Assembly: GCA_934149465.1 (NCBI GenBank)
Contig: CAKPEZ010000006.1
Location: forward strand, 1-54,264
Source of the DNA: an uncultured Bacilli bacterium
GTDB lineage: Bacteria; Bacillota_I; Bacilli_A; RF39; UBA660
Direction: 5' to 3'
DNA length: 54,264 bases
Shown: one piece after another, positions 27,101-33,240 of the stretch
How positions within the stretch are numbered: the first letter of the stretch is position 1
How the letters are laid out: the number at the start of each line of letters is the position of its first letter
Position numbers and translations under genes: made by a program
The notes under the pieces: generated by a model
Databases searched by the model: none
What the model saw: only the letters and a program-made list of their open reading frames with translations
What the model was told of the DNA's origin: nothing

Positions 27101-27163
27101 ATTTTTAAAATCATTATTGTACGTTTTTAATAGTGAGATATTTATTATATAAGATTCTTCCAT
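24128..27163 (-). CDS. Large T7SS effector with putative zinc-metalloprotease C-terminus
   Basis: 1011 residues. Layout: a helical N-terminus of about 110 residues with IDKWWTKYNENTEGMENRLA, consistent with a T7SS-targeting region. Next is a hydrophobic segment near 160-225, a long Ala/Gly/Thr low-complexity stretch (about 275-360), and a region rich in WEAAQVY / GGAEAFVQPF motifs as in pre-toxin linkers. Three near-identical copies of a KFWKKIQAEIEE-type unit follow (about 560-605). The C-terminal domain has HEMLH (872-876) and NESITE (902-907), the spacing of gluzincin metalloproteases: HExxH supplies two zinc ligands and catalytic Glu, and Glu903 the third ligand. Members of this class are secreted toxins or cell-wall enzymes. 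Proteolytic function is inferred. Confidence 0.75.
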   Translation of the reverse strand: MEESYIINISLLKTYNNDFKNENDKFKNKTYSTFLSSYLKSCSNLYVSRMATELSKKYEQIDKAYEKIDKWWTKYNENTEGMENRLANSHSSNVSITESSILSSILRLPVIERNYEMWNGINGMNDISVNVSAFSNNVFAIMIDLGDVAHRVAATQTTVFFSLIEGILQLVEALIDFVLIVAIISSLKEIAINSLIANAICALISLISDQEYVYIPGTIVMLIGLKEMVGAKVVTGMFDSLYEKTGLGENLKNDSYGYETVRSVSNGVGYIAGIIALTVLTAGIAGGAAAAGSAAAGGTAAATGTAAATGTTVVATETAATVTSTATAVTATTAGTAAATSATGATVSMSTTYISTIISGLAGIGKGTQDAWADGASILEGLGAGVLNGLWEAAQVYVGATIGNFNLVGSNGIIKKALADGLGTKAINSMARIVLDGADGGAEAFVQPFISSIYKDGYYDEDGKYQKFTSDQNIFERYAKLFDENGGWNNVAAQTAVGGFSSALGELFDFAFKRGFSKESDKLVDIDESNSSEINQSNILKKDYELGKNKADLQNSNEISNDKFWKKIQAEIEEGEKTDKFWKKIQAEIEESIKEGEKTDKFWKDVQQEVAKKEKNIDKLIKDMKNEDITEKVKISSLSDFLEREKDSAVVKKVLSEIDEIHLAGVLADDTIDSIKYRKIISNLPIEKIGKLNYLIRGFDSQIIDLSESQYGCGKLYADTLLSIAYDDRIYKAFEQNLYDDEIKIYASKRQIATGMKKILDLYDEHGYKFSDPEIEKRIRKIVSEYYKPIPQSVIDSINRIYNHDTKILIDEVGTFVDLEKIKKAPEIVHFIPTDEFLASGFEISYGGLFLPDQKLILINMNYIDRSSFSVHEMLHFLSTNKAGGVKIYDSSQGKYKYKGINESITEFITQLTMGKEYIPGSCAYEPAIVRLKAMLNLNIDGFDIDTIKKAYFNNDISLIKKPLEKATNNSEFVDFLLDYCFNEGTLKGKLDALDIALGDFITLIKQNGGN
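25350..25490 (-). repeat. Threefold internal repeat in the T7SS effector
   Basis: Three tandem units of 17-22 codons, each beginning DKFWKKIQ or DKFWKDVQ and ending in a Glu/Lys-rich turn (EGEKT). The first two copies are almost identical in DNA, and the third has diverged. They lie in the linker between the pre-toxin region and the catalytic domain. Confidence 0.85.
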
Positions 27164-27195
27164 AAGCTCACTCCTTTATAAATTAGCTTCCAAAC

Positions 27196-27477
27196 TTATT
27201 TATTAATTAGTTTTAATGCTTCATTTAATTTCTCTTTAAATTTTTTCTCTTCATCATCTATTAATCCCAAATAGAATACCTCATCTATTTGATCGTGATT
27301 AAATAGTAATGTCTGTGAAGAAGAGATAAATCCTTCAGGATATATACATCCAGAATAATCATACATTTTTGTTTTATCTTCGCTAGGAATAGAGCAAAAG
27401 CCAGTAATCATTGCTCTTTTTTTTCCACCCTTTAGCATAACAACTGTTCCTATTGGTAAAAATTTTTCATATTTCAT
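27196..27477 (-). CDS. DUF4176-like T7SS accessory protein
   Basis: 93 residues starting MKYEKFLPIGTVVMLKGGKK with RAMITGFC following: a beta-rich small domain I recognise as the DUF4176 type found beside WXG100 and LXG genes in Firmicute T7SS loci. A GGAGG site precedes the ATG. It sits between the last helical partner gene and the effector gene, the common position for this family. Its molecular role is not established; an export-chaperone or assembly role is suggested by context only. Confidence 0.7.
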   Translation of the reverse strand: MKYEKFLPIGTVVMLKGGKKRAMITGFCSIPSEDKTKMYDYSGCIYPEGFISSSQTLLFNHDQIDEVFYLGLIDDEEKKFKEKLNEALKLINK

Positions 27478-27490
27478 TTTTTATTCCTCC

Positions 27491-27973
27491 TTAAATAGAA
27501 TTCTCTATTTTAATTATTAATTCTGCCATTTTTATTTTATTTTCGGCTATTTTCTGATGAGAAATTTTTATTTGATGATCAACCGTAGAATCAATTACTC
27601 TTCTTGTTCGTTCTTCTTCTTTAAGTGTTCCATCACTCTGTGTAATTAGTTCTGTGTAAGTCTCATCATAATATAGTCTAGTATACAATTCTTTTAGTTG
27701 AGATTTTAGTCTCTTATTTTCTTTTTCCATCTCTTGATATTCAGCAATATATGAAACTATACTAAAATAACTATCTATTTTGTCTTCTAATTCTTTGTAC
27801 CTATAATTGCATAATTTCGTTAATGCATCATTTAATTTGCTCTGAGATTGGCTTTTCCAAACAGAAGGATTAGAGATATCATTTATTAACTCATCTACTC
27901 TTTTGTGGTCTATAGCATTTTTGCATTGATTCAAGGCATTGTTCAAGCTTGAAACATCAACATTATCAAACAT
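27491..27973 (-). CDS. WXG-like helical T7SS partner protein, 160 residues
   Basis: 160 residues, helical throughout. A short helix with VWKSQSQSKLNDAL (residues 42-55) resembles the WXG turn and the region after it. A longer coiled coil follows (EYQEMEKENKRLKSQLKELY). No signal peptide. It is the last of five such small genes before the DUF4176-like gene and the effector. T7SSb effectors generally travel with two or more helical targeting partners, and this and its two neighbours are the best candidates. Confidence 0.6.
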   Translation of the reverse strand: MFDNVDVSSLNNALNQCKNAIDHKRVDELINDISNPSVWKSQSQSKLNDALTKLCNYRYKELEDKIDSYFSIVSYIAEYQEMEKENKRLKSQLKELYTRLYYDETYTELITQSDGTLKEEERTRRVIDSTVDHQIKISHQKIAENKIKMAELIIKIENSI

Positions 27974-27975
27974 TA

Positions 27976-28317
27976 TTACTTACCCCATATTGTTTCTTTC
28001 GAATATTCTGGCAAAAATGACTCTGAAATATTTAAATTTGAGCATATTTCGTTTATAACCTGTTGATCAATACTTTGATACCCTTCTGCACATTCTGCCA
28101 TAAATACTATACTAGACTCTAATTCCCTAAGTAAATAAGTATAATAAAAGATTAAATCATCCAAATTTTTTATATAATATTCAGAAGCAATGCCTTGCCA
28201 ACTAGAAGATAAATTATTTTTTATATTTTCAACACTTTCAATTATTTCTTTTATTCTTTTAGCAGATGCATGTAATTCATTGCATTGATTTTCTACATCT
28301 TTATAAGAAATATACAT
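27976..28317 (-). CDS. WXG100-like T7SS partner protein, 113 residues
   Basis: Two helices linked by SSWQGIASEYYIKNL, a W-x-G turn (WQG) at about residue 42, and no signal peptide. The start at the ATG 28317 is preferred because GAGTGA lies six bases upstream. A GTG at 28326 would be in frame but with no ribosome site. It directly follows the previous gene's stop. WXG100 proteins are secreted as dimers through EssC. This one may be a structural substrate or an effector partner. Confidence 0.65.
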   Translation of the reverse strand: MYISYKDVENQCNELHASAKRIKEIIESVENIKNNLSSSWQGIASEYYIKNLDDLIFYYTYLLRELESSIVFMAECAEGYQSIDQQVINEICSNLNISESFLPEYSKETIWGK

Positions 28318-28326
28318 AAAAATCAC

Positions 28327-28620
28327 TCACACTTCTATATTTTTACTGGAAAAAACTTCATCTAAAGTAGAATAAACATCAGGTATTTTTGCCAAATAGT
28401 TTCCAAAATCAACTGTTGCTTTTTGTGTCTTTCCTAGAAAAACACAACATTCATCTCTCATTTTTTTGATATATTCTAATGCATCCAATCCATCCCATAT
28501 CAAGTTAATCTCGTTAATTAAAGTGTCTATTTTTTTGTTTTGCTCTTCTAATTCGTCACAAAAATCAAGTAATTGTCTACCATAATTAGAGACATCACTA
28601 CCATTAATAACAATATTCAA
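28327..28620 (-). CDS. WXG100-like T7SS partner protein, 97 residues
   Basis: Helical hairpin with IWDGLDALEYIKKMRDE at the turn, a W-x-G match (WDG), and two adjacent cysteines after it (DECCVFL). The TTG at 28620 is taken as start because GGAG lies 8 bases upstream. An in-frame GTG at 28641 sits inside an inverted repeat and has no ribosome site. It is separated from the upstream WXG gene by a 15-bp hairpin. Confidence 0.6.
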   Translation of the reverse strand: MNIVINGSDVSNYGRQLLDFCDELEEQNKKIDTLINEINLIWDGLDALEYIKKMRDECCVFLGKTQKATVDFGNYLAKIPDVYSTLDEVFSSKNIEV

Positions 28621-28639
28621 AATATCACTCCATTTCTTC

Positions 28640-28675
28640 ACAAATAGATAATAGATTAAACTATTATCTATTTGT
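28640..28675. repeat. 15-bp perfect inverted repeat inside the T7SS operon
   Basis: Arms ACAAATAGATAATAG and CTATTATCTATTTGT are perfectly complementary around a 6-base loop. No run of T follows on the minus strand, so it is not a standard terminator. It lies between the second and third WXG-type genes and may be a processing or mRNA-stability element. Confidence 0.85.
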
Positions 28676-28698
28676 CAAGAGCCCTAATTGAGCTCATT

Positions 28699-28986
28699 TT
28701 ATTTTCCAGTAACCATTGTATCAACTGATTTATAATTTTCAAGTACAGACATTAAATATTTATAGCAATCATTTATTGCCTGAGAAAATTCTGGAAATTT
28801 TGCACTTAATTCGTCAAATCTTTCTTTAGTTGTAGAAGCGGCTGTTCCGTTCCATACATCATCTGTTCCGATTTTTCCAAATAAAGTTTTTATTTCAGAT
28901 AATAAATTCTCCATTTGAATAGATGAACTATTTAGTTGTTCTGCTATAGATTGTATTTGACTATATGATAATCTTGAAAAATCCAT
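28699..28986 (-). CDS. WXG100 family protein, 95 residues
   Basis: 95 residues of helix-turn-helix form with VWNGTAASTTKERFDEL at the centre: the WNG turn is the WXG motif. The N-terminal helix (SYSQIQSIAEQLNSSSIQMENLLSE) and second helix complete the WXG100 fold, and the length is typical. AGGAGG precedes the ATG. It follows the first WXG gene by 11 bases. Probably a secreted T7SS substrate or the dimer partner of its neighbour. Confidence 0.85.
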   Translation of the reverse strand: MDFSRLSYSQIQSIAEQLNSSSIQMENLLSEIKTLFGKIGTDDVWNGTAASTTKERFDELSAKFPEFSQAINDCYKYLMSVLENYKSVDTMVTGK

Positions 28987-28997
28987 ATTTTATCCTC

Positions 28998-29288
28998 CTA
29001 TCCTTTAATTGCATTAGCGTTGTTTTCGCAAGCTTCTTGATAAGCTTGTCCAACTTTTACTAAGAATACACCTATTTCTTTTATAGTATCGCTTAATTGT
29101 TGCATATATTCAGCTTGTTGTTCAACAGCACTTGAATATTTTGAAGCATCGCTTCCTTCCCAATAAGACTTTAATTCGTCGTTAGCACTTTTAATTTTAT
29201 TTAAAAGTTCTTGGAATTCTCCACCTTTTTCTGTAACTTGATTTCCTACAGAAATAGTCTCTGGGTAATTAATTCTTAAATCGTTCAT
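28998..29288 (-). CDS. WXG100 family protein, EsxA-like
   Basis: 96 residues from the ATG at 29288, preceded by a perfect GGAGGTG site. An in-frame start six codons earlier would overlap esaB. The sequence is a classic WXG100: a first helix, the turn SYWEGSDASKY with WEG, and a second helix (QAEYMQQLSDTIKEIGVFLVKV), followed by a YxxxN-type tail (YQEACENN) that resembles the export signal. It is the first WXG gene of the operon after esaB and probably the main secreted dimer-forming substrate. Confidence 0.9.
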   Translation of the reverse strand: MNDLRINYPETISVGNQVTEKGGEFQELLNKIKSANDELKSYWEGSDASKYSSAVEQQAEYMQQLSDTIKEIGVFLVKVGQAYQEACENNANAIKG

Positions 29289-29302
29289 GTTAGCACCTCC
29301 TT

Positions 29303-29557
29303 TCAAATAATTATTATTTTGGATCCATTTTTTATTCCTGAATTTTTTACATATACATTATCATCAAATTCATTACCGTTGTCTCTATCAATCATTCTTA
29401 CTTGATCAATTTGTTTATTAAACGTCTTATTTGAGAATTCACTAATAGATTCTAAAATATTCTTTTTAATAGTTCCGATTTTTTTGTTGCTTGGAATATA
29501 GACATCATATTCTAATTCAATAAATGGAACAATAATGGTTATAAGATATTTGTTCAT
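29303..29557 (-). CDS. esaB: EsaB/YukD ubiquitin-like T7SS protein
   Basis: 84 residues from the ATG at 29557, which has GGAGG nine bases upstream. The fold is the ubiquitin-like EsaB/YukD type: two N-terminal strands (KYLITIIVPFIELEYDVYIP), a central helix, and a final IKNGSKIIII strand. EsaB is a small cytoplasmic T7SSb component whose gene usually starts the operon together with the WXG100 gene. Here it is the first full gene, after the leader hairpin. Confidence 0.8.
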   Translation of the reverse strand: MNKYLITIIVPFIELEYDVYIPSNKKIGTIKKNILESISEFSNKTFNKQIDQVRMIDRDNGNEFDDNVYVKNSGIKNGSKIIII

Positions 29558-29598
29558 AATGATAATCCTCCAATTCATAGATTGATCCTTTTTAACGC

Positions 29599-29664
29599 AA
29601 AAAAATTCTAAATATTTATATTACTTTCTGACATAGCAAAAAAATAATATAAATACTTAGAATT
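29599..29664 (-). terminator. Terminator/attenuator-like hairpin in the T7SS leader
   Basis: On the minus strand the first arm (29645-29664, AATTCTAAGTATTTATATTA) and the second arm (29604-29623, TAATATAAATATTTAGAATT) pair over 20 bp with a single G-U. The 21-base loop is U-rich. Seven T occur at the 3' side (two paired). It stands between the 30-codon leader ORF and esaB, only 41 bases before the esaB start, with no space for another promoter. Confidence 0.75.
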
Positions 29665-29692
29665 ATATTTTAAAGTTAAATTTGTTTTTTTA

Positions 29693-29785
29693 TTATTTAG
29701 TAATATATACCCCCCCCCCCGGTTCACAGAAAGTTAACATGCTATTAGAGATAATGTCGTTTGATATAATTACTTTTTTACTCAT
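29693..29785 (-). CDS. Leader ORF with 11-G homopolymer upstream of the T7SS operon
   Basis: 30 codons starting MSKKVIISNDIISNSMLTFC and ending EPGGGVYITK. The ribosome site AAGGAAGTG lies nine bases upstream. The GGG codons and the first base of the Val codon come from a run of 11 G (29710-29720), conspicuous in such AT-rich DNA. A one-base contraction would extend the ORF to 58 codons, ending at TAG (29608-29610) inside the second arm of the hairpin downstream. It may be a regulatory leader peptide, a small secreted peptide, or a fortuitous ORF. A coding role is not certain. Confidence 0.5.
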   Translation of the reverse strand: MSKKVIISNDIISNSMLTFCEPGGGVYITK

Positions 29786-29819
29786 GTTAATCACTTCCTT
29801 TTAGTTTTTCTACCTTATA

Positions 29820-29848
29820 AGTATAGCATATATGTCAAAAAATGAAAA
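29820..29848 (-). promoter_or_regulatory. Probable promoter of the T7SS operon
   Basis: Minus strand: extended -10 TGC-TATACT (29820-29828) with a weak -35 (TTTTCA, 29843-29848) at 17 bases. A TTGACA nearby (29833-29838) is at the wrong distance. It lies after the rpe terminator and before the leader ORF. Confidence 0.5.
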
Positions 29849-29886
29849 TATATTTTATGTTAATTTACAAAAAATGTTTCTAATCA

Positions 29887-29931
29887 AAAAAATAAAAAGG
29901 ATTGTCACCCGTAAATTACAGGTTACAATCC
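29887..29931 (-). terminator. Strong intrinsic terminator of rpe
   Basis: Minus strand: a stem of 7 bp (GGATTGT / ACAATCC), one mismatch, then eight more pairs including a G-U, around a short loop, followed by TTTTTATTTTTTT. It isolates the rlmN-rpe operon from the T7SS operon. Confidence 0.9.
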
Positions 29932-29977
29932 TCTAATTAGAAACTATTTATAAATTGTCCAACTTTGGGGGTTCAGT

Positions 29978-30610
29978 TCAAAGTGACTGTTTTAATATTT
30001 TTATACGTTCTTCATAATTACCATTAGTAATAAAGCTTCCTACTACAACTGTTGTAGCGCCTGCTTCTTTTATTCGCTTAATATTTAGATTATTAATGCC
30101 TCCATCTACTTCAATTATAAAAGAATTTTGTTTGTTATATTTAGATATTTCTTTTATTTTACTGGTTATATCTATAAATTCTTGACCACCATATCCAGGG
30201 TTAACACTCATTATTAAGACAATATCTATGTTTTTTAGGTAAGGAATAATCTTATCTATTTGAGTACTTGGATTAATAGCAATTCCACATTTTATATTTA
30301 ACTTTTTAATTGTAGATATTATTTTTGAAATATCTTGATTTATCTCTATATGAAAAGTTATATTATTTATGTTAGAGAAATTTTTAATATTATTTATATA
30401 CTTAAGTGGATCTGATACCATTAGATGTACATCTAATGGCTTCTTAGTAATTAGAGATATTTTATTAATTTCTTCAATAGTAAATTCTTTATTAGAGACA
30501 AATATTCCGTCCATTATATCTAAGTGAATATAATTAGTATTAGTATTATTCAGTTGTATTACTGAATTATATTTGTCTTTTGTATTTAATATTGAAGTAG
30601 ATATTTTCAT
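29978..30610 (-). CDS. rpe: Ribulose-phosphate 3-epimerase
   Basis: 210-residue TIM-barrel enzyme interconverting ribulose-5-phosphate and xylulose-5-phosphate in the pentose phosphate pathway. Seen: MKISTSILNTKDK (a shortened form of the usual start), HLDIMDGIFV (metal-binding His and Asp), VHLMVSDP, MSVNPGYGGQEF and EVDGGINNLNI, all in the expected order. Length is slightly below the usual 220. It is the last gene of rlmN-prpC-prkC-rsgA-rpe, starting 6 bases after rsgA. Confidence 0.95.
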   Translation of the reverse strand: MKISTSILNTKDKYNSVIQLNNTNTNYIHLDIMDGIFVSNKEFTIEEINKISLITKKPLDVHLMVSDPLKYINNIKNFSNINNITFHIEINQDISKIISTIKKLNIKCGIAINPSTQIDKIIPYLKNIDIVLIMSVNPGYGGQEFIDITSKIKEISKYNKQNSFIIEVDGGINNLNIKRIKEAGATTVVVGSFITNGNYEERIKILKQSL

Positions 30611-30615
30611 AAATA

Positions 30616-31452
30616 TTACATCCCTTTACTTATAAAATTTTTATAATTATCATATCTTGATTTTAAGAGTATTCCTTGGTTTACCTTTTCTTTTACCATG
30701 CATCCATCTTCGTTTAAATGCATACAATCTCGGTATTTACAGTATTCCAAATTATCAAACATTTCATTCATATTATCTCTAATATCCATCTTAGTCATTT
30801 CATTAAAATCTAAAGAAGAAAAACCAGGAGTATCTACTACAAAACCAGATGCTACTTGAAAAAGTTCAGTATGTCTTGTAGTATGTTTTCCTCTTCCTAA
30901 TACTTTAGATATTTCGCCAGTTTTTAAAGTAAGATTTTTATCTAAGTTATTTAATAAAGTTGATTTACCAGCACCACTTTGACCAGTAAACACAGTTACT
31001 TTATTTTTGAATAGCTTAAGAATAGTTTCTTTTTCAATATTAATAACTGTTTGATAGCCAATACTTTCATAATAATCTTTTAATTTAGTAAATTCTAAGA
31101 TTTCTTTTTCATTAAGTAGATCAGTTTTTGTAAAACAAATAATAGGCTTTATATTATTATAAGAAATAATAGTTAACATTTTATCTAAAAGAACAGTACT
31201 TAGTTCTGGTTCTTTAACACTAGTTACGATTAATGCTTGGTCTATATTAGCAACACTTGGTCTTATTAGCATATTTTTTCTAGTTTTTATTTCTTTAATA
31301 TATTTTTCTTTTTCATCAAAGACAACATGATCTCCTACTAGTGGGATTATGTTATCTTTTCTAAATCTTCCTCTTGCTTTGCAATTATAATAATTATTAT
31401 TAGCAAGTACAGTATAATCATTACTAATATTTTTTATTATTAGTCCTTCCAT
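30616..31452 (-). CDS. rsgA: Ribosome small-subunit GTPase RsgA
   Basis: 278-residue circularly permuted GTPase that assists late 30S assembly. Layout: N-terminal OB fold (about 1-70), then G4 (CFTKTDLL), G1 P-loop (GQSGAGKSTLLNNL), G3 (VDTPGFSSLDF), then a C-terminal zinc site (CKYRDCMHLNEDGC). It follows the PASTA kinase gene, as in Bacillus. The kinase-RsgA adjacency is conserved in Firmicutes. Confidence 0.96.
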   Translation of the reverse strand: MEGLIIKNISNDYTVLANNNYYNCKARGRFRKDNIIPLVGDHVVFDEKEKYIKEIKTRKNMLIRPSVANIDQALIVTSVKEPELSTVLLDKMLTIISYNNIKPIICFTKTDLLNEKEILEFTKLKDYYESIGYQTVINIEKETILKLFKNKVTVFTGQSGAGKSTLLNNLDKNLTLKTGEISKVLGRGKHTTRHTELFQVASGFVVDTPGFSSLDFNEMTKMDIRDNMNEMFDNLEYCKYRDCMHLNEDGCMVKEKVNQGILLKSRYDNYKNFISKGM

Positions 31453-31461
31453 TTTTCCTCC

Positions 31462-33240
31462 TTAAGGAAGCAAATTCTCATCAATATCAGTTCTTTCTTC
31501 AGTAGAATTTTCTTTTGGTTCGATTGCAACTGATATTTTTAAAGTAGCGCCTTTTATTATTACAGATCCTGGTTGTCTTTTTTGTTCTATTACAGTTCCT
31601 GGTTTATGGTCTTTTGTTTCAACATAGGTAATATCTAAGATAATTCCATATTCTTCTTCAAATAGTTTAGCGTCATCAACAGTCCATTCTTCTTTAACCA
31701 TATCAGGATATCCTTCTACAATATTTGGAATATATAAAGTAACGCTATCACCTTCTATTAGTTTAGTTCCCTTAGCAGGACTTTGACCAATAATAATATC
31801 TGTTTTATCTTTATATTTTTCTTTATCTTCAACGTCTTTCTTTTCAATAGTAACTTTTAATTTATGAACTTCTTCCAAAATTGTTTTTATTTCTACGTAG
31901 TTTTTATCTTCACTAGTACTGAAATCTTCCATTTCATAATACTTATTTCCAGAAGAAACGATAAGAGTAATAGTAGTTCCTTTTTTTACTTTTCTTCCTA
32001 TTATTGGTTCTGTCCCTATTACTAATCCTTCTTCTATTTTTTCACTTGCTTCTTTTTTTGTTTCTAAAGATACTTCAAATCCTAGTTTTTGTAGTTCTTC
32101 TTCTGCATCTACTACGCTAAGAGTAGAAACATCAGGTATTTTTATTTCTTCTACTTTAGTTGCGCTTGGAATAATTAAGAAGATGACTGCGAATATAGAT
32201 ATTAGTGAAATAAGAGTAATTGCTAAACCAATTAAAAGTTTGTTACTTTTCTTTTCTTTTAATTCCTCTGTTTCTACTTGTTTAGCAAGTTCTTCTGTTT
32301 CTTCATTATTTTTCTCTTTAGCTTGAGCTTCTTTTACTGAGTTTTTTAAGTTCTTCATAGTTTTAGTATCATCCATATCAGTTTCTGGATACGGAAAAAC
32401 ATATTTTTTTTCATTTTCTCTTTCTAAGGCAGTAGATAAATCTTGATACATTTCTCTTACATTATCATATCTATTTTTAGGGTTTTTAGCAGTTGCCTTT
32501 AAAACTATATTTTCAATACTTTGAGGGATTAAAGGATTTTGCTTTCTTAGAGAAGGAATTTTTTCTTTCATATGTTTAAGTGCTATTTCAACAGCGTTAT
32601 CCCCTTTAAATGGAACACTTCCTGTTAATAGTTCATACATTACAATTCCTAATGAATAAATATCACTTTTGATAGTAGCGCCTTTTCCAGATGCTTGTTC
32701 TGGTGGTAAATAGTGAACACTTCCCATAACAGAGTTTGTTTGGGTTAACTGAGTTGCATTTATTGCAACTGCAATACCAAAGTCAGTTATTTTTACAAGC
32801 CCATTATCTAGTATTAAAATGTTCTGAGGTTTTATATCACGGTGAATTATATAAGCATCATGGGCGTGAGCTATTCCATCAGTTAACTGAGTCATAATAT
32901 CAATTACCTCTGGAACTGTTAGGGCTCCTCTTTTTTGAATAAGTTGTTTTAAAGTTTTTCCTTCAATATATTCCATGACGATATAATGGTTACCATCTTC
33001 TTCACCAACATCATATACTTCAACTATGTTAGGGTGACTTAAATTAGATGCTGACATTGCCTCTCTTTGGAAGCGTCTTATAAATTTTTCGTCTCCTGCC
33101 AAGTCTCCTCTTAGAACTTTTATTGCTACTTTACGATTTAATATTGTATCTATTGCTAGATAAACATTAGCCATTCCACCTTCACCAATTAGTTTGACGA
33201 TCTCATAGCGATCGTTTATTTTTTGTCCTTTAGATAGCAT
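31462..33240 (-). CDS. prkC: PASTA-domain serine/threonine kinase
   Basis: 592 residues. N-terminal Hanks-type kinase with glycine loop GEGGMANVYLA, catalytic HRDIKPQNIL, DFGIA and the activation segment ending in GSVHYLPPEQ. A juxtamembrane linker with charged repeats is followed by one transmembrane helix (about 333-355). The extracellular part has three PASTA repeats, the first marked by KIPDVSTLSVVDAEEELQKLG. PASTA kinases sense peptidoglycan fragments and phosphorylate division, translation and stress proteins. The gene overlaps prpC by one base (ATG within TAATG-type junction). Confidence 0.96.
   Translation of the reverse strand: MLSKGQKINDRYEIVKLIGEGGMANVYLAIDTILNRKVAIKVLRGDLAGDEKFIRRFQREAMSASNLSHPNIVEVYDVGEEDGNHYIVMEYIEGKTLKQLIQKRGALTVPEVIDIMTQLTDGIAHAHDAYIIHRDIKPQNILILDNGLVKITDFGIAVAINATQLTQTNSVMGSVHYLPPEQASGKGATIKSDIYSLGIVMYELLTGSVPFKGDNAVEIALKHMKEKIPSLRKQNPLIPQSIENIVLKATAKNPKNRYDNVREMYQDLSTALERENEKKYVFPYPETDMDDTKTMKNLKNSVKEAQAKEKNNEETEELAKQVETEELKEKKSNKLLIGLAITLISLISIFAVIFLIIPSATKVEEIKIPDVSTLSVVDAEEELQKLGFEVSLETKKEASEKIEEGLVIGTEPIIGRKVKKGTTITLIVSSGNKYYEMEDFSTSEDKNYVEIKTILEEVHKLKVTIEKKDVEDKEKYKDKTDIIIGQSPAKGTKLIEGDSVTLYIPNIVEGYPDMVKEEWTVDDAKLFEEEYGIILDITYVETKDHKPGTVIEQKRQPGSVIIKGATLKISVAIEPKENSTEERTDIDENLLP

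Noticed and set aside
28640..28675. Hairpin as intrinsic terminator or CRISPR unit
   Set aside because: No T-run on the minus strand and only a single copy, so neither fits.
29833..29838. TTGACA as -35 of the T7SS operon
   Set aside because: Its distance to the TATACT hexamer is only 7 bases and to TATAAG 13, so it cannot form a standard promoter with either.
29941..29990. tRNA fragment with GGTTCA-like arm near rpe
   Set aside because: GTTCAGTTCAAAG is the end of rpe; no cloverleaf can be folded. No tRNA genes are seen in the window.
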